Of a stretch of DNA of 29,000 nt, positions 24,094 through 29,000 are shown piece by piece. A model generated the notes under the pieces. It had not been told where the DNA came from. It saw only the letters and a program-made list of their open reading frames with translations, and did not search any database. The position numbers and the translations under genes are program-made. The stretch is taken from contig CAQRYF010000019.1 of NCBI GenBank assembly GCA_948875265.1, positions 1 to 29,000 of the forward strand, written 5' to 3'. The first letter of the stretch is position 1. Each line of letters opens with the position of its first letter. The DNA comes from an uncultured Clostridia bacterium. GTDB taxonomy: Bacteria > Bacillota > Clostridia > TANB77 > CAG-508.

Positions 24094-24122
24094 TTGTATA
24101 AAAGAAATCGTTTTGATATAAT
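24094..24122 (+). promoter_or_regulatory. Promoter of the hydrogenase operon
   Basis: TTGTAT at 24094-24099 and TATAAT at 24117-24122 are spaced 17 bases apart, 43 bases before hydC. A Rex-type operator is not obvious. Confidence 0.6.
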
Positions 24123-24165
24123 TTAAGAGACTACCTAATAAATATTATTTAAGGGGAGGAATATT

Positions 24166-24663
24166 ATGAGTGAAAATTTAAATAATCACAAATGCAACTG
24201 TGATAAAAGAGATGAATTTTTAGAAGAATTACTATCTACGTATAAACCAATAAAAGACAATTTAATTCAAATGTTAAATGAAGTTCAAGAACATTATGGA
24301 TATATCCCAATGTATGTCCAACAAGAGCTATCTGAATTTTTAAAAATTCCAATGGCAGAAATTTATGGTGTCGTCACATTTTATTCAAGATTTTCATTAG
24401 AACCACAAGGAAAATATAAAATATCAGTTTGTTTAGGAACAGCCTGTTTTGTAAAAGGATCACAAAAAATAATGGATAGATTAACAGAAAGACTAAAAAT
24501 AGAACCAGGTCAAACGACAGAAGATGGAATGTTTACAATTGAAAATACAAGATGTGTTGGAGCATGCGGTTTAGCACCAGTATTTACAGTAAATGGTGAA
24601 GTATATGGAAAAGCTACAGTACAACAATTAGACAAAGTATTAGATGAATTGATAAAACAATGA
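24166..24663 (+). CDS. hydC: Bifurcating hydrogenase subunit, NuoE-like
   Basis: The 165-residue subunit has the NuoE layout: a helical N-terminus and a thioredoxin-like domain that holds one [2Fe-2S] cluster through Cys89 and Cys94 (CLGTAC) and Cys130 and Cys134 (CVGAC). GVVTFYSRFSLEPQGKY is the family signature. It leads the operon hydC-hydB-(membrane protein)-hydA, the usual order for trimeric electron-bifurcating [FeFe]-hydrogenases that couple ferredoxin and NADH oxidation to hydrogen formation. GGGGAGG precedes the ATG. Confidence 0.94.
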   Translation: MSENLNNHKCNCDKRDEFLEELLSTYKPIKDNLIQMLNEVQEHYGYIPMYVQQELSEFLKIPMAEIYGVVTFYSRFSLEPQGKYKISVCLGTACFVKGSQKIMDRLTERLKIEPGQTTEDGMFTIENTRCVGACGLAPVFTVNGEVYGKATVQQLDKVLDELIKQ

Positions 24664-24687
24664 TTTTAGGGACGGAGGAAAAAATCA
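24661..24687 (+). repeat. First copy of a 23-bp operon repeat
   Basis: Starting at the hydC stop, TGATTTTAGGGACGGAGG plus AAAAA recurs at 26571-26593 with one difference. Here TGATTTT and AAAATCA can pair as a small hairpin. The GGAGG inside has no start codon at the right distance. Confidence 0.6.
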
Positions 24688-24709
24688 TTGTTCAAAAGGA
24701 GGAATTTGA

Positions 24710-26569
24710 ATGAAAAGTTTAGATGAGCTTCATAAAATTAGAGAAGATAAGAGAAAAGAGCTAGATTTGAGAATAAATACAAAAGCAGATACTAGAGAAA
24801 AACATATTTTAGTCTGTCAAGGAACAGGATGTACATCTTCAAAATCACTACAAATATTAGATGAATTCAAAAAAATATTAAAAGAACAAAACATAAGCAA
24901 TGTAAGAGTAATAAAGACAGGATGCTTTGGTTTATGTGCAAAAGGTCCTATTGTTATTATAAGACCAGAAGATACCTTTTATGCTAATGTTAAGCCAGAA
25001 GATTGCAAAGAAATAATTCAAACTCATATTGTAGAAGGAAATAAAGTAGAAAGATTGTTAGCAAAAGACATTGATGGAACTAAAGTAAACAGTTTAGATG
25101 ATTTGAATTTTTATAAGAAACAAAAAAGAATTGCTCTTAAAAACTGTGGTGTAATTAATCCAGAAAATATCGATGAATACATAGCATTTGACGGATATAA
25201 AGCATTAGAAAAAGTATTAATGGAAATGTCACAAGATGAAGTAATAGAAGAAATTACAAAATCCGGAATTCGTGGTAGAGGTGGTGCAGGTTTTCCAACA
25301 GGCAAGAAGTGGGAACTAACAAAAGCATCAGAAGGAAAACAAAAATATGTAGTTTGTAACGCAGATGAAGGAGATCCAGGAGCTTTTATGGATAGAAGTA
25401 TCCTAGAAGGAGACCCACACTCTGTGCTAGAAGCAATGGCAATTGCAGCTTATTGTATTGGAGCTAATAAAGGATATATATATGTAAGAGCAGAATATCC
25501 TATAGCAGTAAAACGTCTAAAAATAGCCATAGACCAAGCAAGAACATATGGATTATTAGGAAATCATATTTTTGATACAGACTTTAATTTTGATATAGAA
25601 ATAAGATTAGGAGCAGGAGCATTTGTATGTGGTGAAGAAACTGCATTATTAGAGTCAATAGAAGGAAAAAGAGGCCAACCCAGAGTAAAACCTCCATATC
25701 CAGCACAAAGTGGTCTATGGGGAAAGCCAACATTAATTAATAATGTTGAAACATACGCAAATATTGCCCAAATTATATTAAAAGGAGCTAAGTGGTATTC
25801 ATCAATAGGAACTGAAAATTCAAAAGGAACTAAAGTATTTGCTTTAGGTGGAAATGTAAACAACATAGGATTAGTAGAAGTACCTATGGGAACCACTTTA
25901 AGAGAAATAGTTTATGATATAGGTGGAGGAATCCCAAATGGTAGAGAATTCAAAGCAGCACAAACAGGAGGGCCATCTGGTGGATGTATTCCAAAAGAAC
26001 ATTTGGACACACCTATTGACTATGAATCATTAAAAGAAATCGGTTCTATGATGGGATCAGGAGGATTAATTGTAATGGATGATACTAAATGTATGGTATC
26101 ACTTGCAAAATTCTACTTAGAATTTACAGTAAGTGAAAGCTGTGGTAAATGCACCCCTTGTCGTATAGGAACTAAAAGAATGCATGAAATATTAGAAAAA
26201 CTATGTAATGGAGAAGGAACTGAGTTAGATATCTATAAACTAGAAAAATTAGCGTCAAACATTCAAAAAGCAAGCATATGCGGATTAGGACAAAGTGCAC
26301 CAAATCCAGTTATTAGTACATTAAAATATTTCAGAGAAGAATTCAAACAACATGCAATAGACAAAGAATGTAAAGCGCTAGAATGTAAAGCTATGTCAAA
26401 AATAACTATTGATGAAGAAAAATGCAAAGGATGTGGTTTATGTCAAAAACATTGTCCAGTAAATGCAATTGAAGGAGAAGCAAGAGAGAAAAGAGTAATA
26501 AACCAAGACAAATGCATTAAATGCGGAACATGCCTAACAAGTTGCCCATTCCATGCAATCGGAAATTAA
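24710..26569 (+). CDS. hydB: Bifurcating hydrogenase subunit, NuoF-like
   Basis: The 619-residue subunit joins three parts: an N-terminal thioredoxin-like [2Fe-2S] domain (about 30-115, with CQGTGCTSS and GCFGLC), the NuoF core (about 130-545) with the NADH/FMN loop GIRGRGGAGFPTGKKW and the cluster motif ESCGKCTPCR, and a C-terminal pair of [4Fe-4S] ferredoxin motifs (CKGCGLCQKHCP and CIKCGTCLTSCP). This is the diagnostic HydB architecture: NAD(H) binds here and the FMN splits electrons. AAGGAGG lies 8 bases before the ATG. Confidence 0.96.
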   Translation: MKSLDELHKIREDKRKELDLRINTKADTREKHILVCQGTGCTSSKSLQILDEFKKILKEQNISNVRVIKTGCFGLCAKGPIVIIRPEDTFYANVKPEDCKEIIQTHIVEGNKVERLLAKDIDGTKVNSLDDLNFYKKQKRIALKNCGVINPENIDEYIAFDGYKALEKVLMEMSQDEVIEEITKSGIRGRGGAGFPTGKKWELTKASEGKQKYVVCNADEGDPGAFMDRSILEGDPHSVLEAMAIAAYCIGANKGYIYVRAEYPIAVKRLKIAIDQARTYGLLGNHIFDTDFNFDIEIRLGAGAFVCGEETALLESIEGKRGQPRVKPPYPAQSGLWGKPTLINNVETYANIAQIILKGAKWYSSIGTENSKGTKVFALGGNVNNIGLVEVPMGTTLREIVYDIGGGIPNGREFKAAQTGGPSGGCIPKEHLDTPIDYESLKEIGSMMGSGGLIVMDDTKCMVSLAKFYLEFTVSESCGKCTPCRIGTKRMHEILEKLCNGEGTELDIYKLEKLASNIQKASICGLGQSAPNPVISTLKYFREEFKQHAIDKECKALECKAMSKITIDEEKCKGCGLCQKHCPVNAIEGEAREKRVINQDKCIKCGTCLTSCPFHAIGN

Positions 26570-26570
26570 A

Positions 26571-26593
26571 TGATTTTAGGGGCGGAGGAAAAA
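26571..26593 (+). repeat. Second copy of the operon repeat, used as a ribosome binding site
   Basis: The copy differs from 24661-24683 by one base (GGGGCGG for GGGACGG). Its GGAGG lies 7 bases before the ATG at 26595 and so provides the ribosome binding site of the inserted membrane-protein gene. Confidence 0.6.
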
Positions 26594-26594
26594 G

Positions 26595-27077
26595 ATGATG
26601 AAAAAGATGATTGTTTTAATTAGTACTATAGTTGTATGCATATTAATTTTTATGTTTTTTACATATAAAAAGACATATTTTAATACTTTTTCTTTAAATA
26701 GTGATTCAAAATATATAGTTACAACAGACTCGGCATTTATGACGATGTTAGATGATGGTGGTTCTTATAGAAATACTTATTATGAAATAAATTTATCAGA
26801 AAATATAATAAAAAAGAAAGAAGATAATTATAATAAAAATTTAAGTGATTCATTGTTAAAAAGGAATATTGAAACTTATGAAGGAAAAGTGCTTTCTAAA
26901 CAAGAAATAAATAGTGAACAAAATAACAGACTAAGGGAATTATTTGATTATATAGTAAATGATGTAACTGATAGAAGAAATATAAATACAAGTTATTATT
27001 TATCTAGTGAGAATAAATCAAAAATAGAAATGACAGATGAAGAAAAAGAAGAGTTTATTGATATAATTTCAAAGTAG
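26595..27077 (+). CDS. Membrane-anchored hypothetical protein inside the hydrogenase operon
   Basis: The 160-residue product has one N-terminal membrane segment (about 5-24, IVLISTIVVCILIFMFFTY) after lysines, then a polar lysine-, asparagine- and serine-rich domain predicted outside the cell. The cysteine in the segment is not in a lipobox context, so an uncleaved anchor is more likely. I recognise no family. It separates hydB from hydA by about 550 bases in an otherwise standard operon, carries its own repeat-derived ribosome binding site and has no iron-sulfur motif, so it may be an unrelated insertion or an accessory partner. Confidence 0.65.
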   Translation: MMKKMIVLISTIVVCILIFMFFTYKKTYFNTFSLNSDSKYIVTTDSAFMTMLDDGGSYRNTYYEINLSENIIKKKEDNYNKNLSDSLLKRNIETYEGKVLSKQEINSEQNNRLRELFDYIVNDVTDRRNINTSYYLSSENKSKIEMTDEEKEEFIDIISK

Positions 27078-27115
27078 AGTATAAACTATAAAATTTGTTT
27101 ACAAGGAGGAAATTT

Positions 27116-28867
27116 ATGAAAAAAGAATTCGTAACCTTAACTATAGATGACCAAGAGGTAAAAGTAGAAAAAGGAACTACAATTTTACAAGCGGCAAAGC
27201 AGGCAGGAATAGATATTCCGACTTTATGTTTCTTAAAAGAGATAAATGAAGTTGGAGATTGCAGAATGTGTATTGTAGAAGTAGAAGGAAGAAGGGGATT
27301 TGCTACTTCATGTATTCAAACTGTAGAAGAAGGAATGGTAGTACATACTAATACTCAAAATGTATTAGAAGCAAGACATGTTATATTAGATTTAATTATA
27401 TCTAACCATGCTAAAGATTGCTTAACATGTACACGCTCTGGTAATTGTGAATTACAAAATTTAGCAACAAAATTTAATATTTCTAAAGTGGAATTTGAAG
27501 GTGAAAGAGCTGAACATACAATAGATGACTTATCACCATCAATAGTAAGAGATTTTAATAAATGCATATTATGTAGAAGATGTGTTGCAGCATGTAAAAA
27601 TGTACAACAAATAGGAGCTATTGATTGTATAAACAGAGGTTTTGAATCATGTATTTCTACAGTAGGAGATCATAGTTTAAACGATGTGAATTGTACGAAT
27701 TGTGGTCAATGTATACAAGCTTGTCCTACAGGAGCATTACATGAAAAAGAAACAATAGATGATGTTTGGATAAAACTAAAAGATCCAGATTCATATGTAA
27801 TTGTACAAACAGCACCAGCAGTTAGAGTCGCATTAGGTGAAGAATTTGGTATGGATATTGGAACAAATGTAACTGGGAAAATGGTTACAGCTCTAAAAAG
27901 ACTAGGATTCAATAAAGTATTTGATACAAATACAGGTGCAGATTTTACAATTATGGAAGAAGCTAATGAATTCATAGAAAGATTCAAGGAAAACGACAAC
28001 CTTCCAATGATTACTTCTTGTAGCCCTGGGTGGATAAAATATATAGAAATGAATTATCCAGAATTATTACCTCATTTATCAACTTGCAAATCACCACATC
28101 AAATGTTTGGAGCATTACTAAAAACATATTTTGCTAAAAAAGAAGGTATAGATTCTGAAAAAATATATGTAGTATCTGTGATGCCATGTATAGCCAAAAA
28201 ATTTGAAAGACAACGTTCAGAAATGAAAAATAACGGACTTTATGATGTCGATAATGTCATTACAACCCGTGAACTTTCTAGAATGATTAAACAAGCAAAT
28301 ATTGAATTTGAAAAATTAGAAGATAGTAAATTTGATAACCCTATGGGAGAAGCAACAGGAGCAGCAGCAATTTTTGGAACAACAGGAGGAGTTATGGAAG
28401 CAGCCCTTAGAACAGCTCAAGATACTTTAACAGGTAAAGATTTAGATAAAATCAATTTTGAACAAGTTCGTGGAGGAGATGGGATAAAAAGAGCAACAGT
28501 AAATATAGATGGGAAAGATATAAAAGTAGTAGCAGCAAGTGGGTTAGCAAATGCTAAAATTATCTTAGAAGAAATAAAATCAGGAAAAGCAGATTATCAA
28601 TTTGTAGAAATAATGGCATGTCCAGGAGGATGTATAATGGGTGGTGGCCAGCCAATAAAAAGTTCTAAAATTCGTTCAGAAATTGACGTTAGAAAATTAA
28701 GAGCCAATAGCCTATATTCAATTGATGAAAAAAGTACAATTAGAAAATCTCATGAAAATCCAATTGTTAAAAAAATATATGAAGAATATTTAGAAGAACC
28801 TGGAAGTTATAGAGCACATAAGTTGTTACATACTCATTATAAAAAAAGAAAGAAATATAATATATAG
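27116..28867 (+). CDS. hydA: [FeFe]-hydrogenase, catalytic subunit
   Basis: The 583-residue subunit makes or takes up hydrogen at the H-cluster. The N-terminus has a [2Fe-2S] domain (Cys38, Cys49, Cys52, Cys66), a His-Cys3 [4Fe-4S] motif (His98, Cys102, Cys105, Cys111) and two [4Fe-4S] clusters (CILCRRCVAACK and CTNCGQCIQACP). All three H-cluster signatures are intact: TSCSPGW (Cys302), MPCIAKKFE (Cys358) and MACPGGCIMGGGQP (Cys502, Cys506). AAGGAGG sets the ATG at 27116; the longer frame from 27095 begins with TTG. With NuoE- and NuoF-like partners it belongs to the trimeric bifurcating group. The C-terminus lacks the extra domain of tetrameric forms. The maturases HydEFG are not in this window. 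Confidence 0.97.
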   Translation: MKKEFVTLTIDDQEVKVEKGTTILQAAKQAGIDIPTLCFLKEINEVGDCRMCIVEVEGRRGFATSCIQTVEEGMVVHTNTQNVLEARHVILDLIISNHAKDCLTCTRSGNCELQNLATKFNISKVEFEGERAEHTIDDLSPSIVRDFNKCILCRRCVAACKNVQQIGAIDCINRGFESCISTVGDHSLNDVNCTNCGQCIQACPTGALHEKETIDDVWIKLKDPDSYVIVQTAPAVRVALGEEFGMDIGTNVTGKMVTALKRLGFNKVFDTNTGADFTIMEEANEFIERFKENDNLPMITSCSPGWIKYIEMNYPELLPHLSTCKSPHQMFGALLKTYFAKKEGIDSEKIYVVSVMPCIAKKFERQRSEMKNNGLYDVDNVITTRELSRMIKQANIEFEKLEDSKFDNPMGEATGAAAIFGTTGGVMEAALRTAQDTLTGKDLDKINFEQVRGGDGIKRATVNIDGKDIKVVAASGLANAKIILEEIKSGKADYQFVEIMACPGGCIMGGGQPIKSSKIRSEIDVRKLRANSLYSIDEKSTIRKSHENPIVKKIYEEYLEEPGSYRAHKLLHTHYKKRKKYNI

Positions 28868-28876
28868 GGTACATGG

Positions 28877-28947
28877 GGATGTAGATTATGTCACTATAAT
28901 ATCTTATATGAATAAAAAAGAGAGACAAAGGGACATAATCTACGTCC
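28877..28947. repeat. Long inverted repeat after hydA
   Basis: GGATGTAGATTATGTC at 28877-28892 pairs with GACATAATCTACGTCC at 28932-28947 over all 16 positions, one of them G-U, around a 39-base loop. The arms are extended by G's on the left. No T-run follows. It resembles a paired REP-type element more than a terminator. Confidence 0.6.
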
Positions 28948-29000
28948 GAGGCTGCTGAAAAAGTAGTCCCAAATTAGCTCTCAAAAAAAACGTGAACTGG
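28948..29000. mobile_element. Possible insertion-sequence end at the window edge
   Basis: GAGGCTGCTGAAAAAGTAGT resembles the terminal inverted repeats of some IS1182-like elements, as I recall them, and runs into the end of the window. No transposase codons can be read, so this is only a suggestion. Confidence 0.2.

Overview
The window is AT-rich DNA with a strong preference for AGA, TTA, GTA and ATA codons, purine-rich GGAGG ribosome binding sites and near-consensus TTGACA/TATAAT promoters. It carries an [FeFe]-hydrogenase operon of the electron-bifurcating type, a class 1B dihydroorotate dehydrogenase pair (pyrK/pyrD) and a DUF1540 protein. Together these point to a strictly anaerobic, low-GC Firmicute of the class Clostridia, probably an uncultured gut lineage. 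No rRNA, tRNA or CRISPR array was found.

Left part (1-9300), accessory region. A roughly 7.4 kb segment lies between two 146-bp direct repeats (629-774 and 8072-8217; I count 3 mismatches). Each repeat is the 5' end of a peroxiredoxin gene. The left copy is cut off exactly at the peroxidatic cysteine; the right copy is complete. Between them lie a complete but unusual phenylalanyl-tRNA synthetase (pheS-pheT), a HIT-like protein with a degenerate triad, a radical SAM protein, a nucleoside-phosphorylase-family protein and a 41-residue CxxC peptide. The PheT editing site has lost key residues and the PheS pocket and motif 3 are altered. This set is the best candidate for an undescribed system. 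Both peroxiredoxin starts are preceded by a long hairpin that buries the ribosome binding site.

Middle part (9300-18000), mostly housekeeping. It holds a DUF1540 protein, class II fructose-bisphosphate aldolase, smpB, two small low-complexity membrane-anchored secreted proteins, uvrB, an MgtC-family protein, serine acetyltransferase (cysE) and an orotate-phosphoribosyltransferase-like protein. uvrB is broken twice and cysE once, each time by one extra C placed immediately before a GGA glycine codon. Removing the three bases restores family-length proteins, so a shared artefact or an unusual mutation process is more likely than ordinary decay.

Right part (18000-29000). A pyrimidine cluster (pyrC, an ArsC/Spx-like protein, a MazG-like pyrophosphohydrolase, pyrF, pyrK, a zinc phospholipase C-like protein, pyrD) is followed by a DUF5684 membrane protein on the other strand. 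Then comes a hydCBA operon for a trimeric bifurcating hydrogenase, with a small membrane-anchored protein inserted between hydB and hydA. The window ends in a long inverted repeat and a sequence resembling the tip of an insertion sequence. Short GGGAC/GTCCC-type palindromes recur after several genes and look like a dispersed REP-like family.
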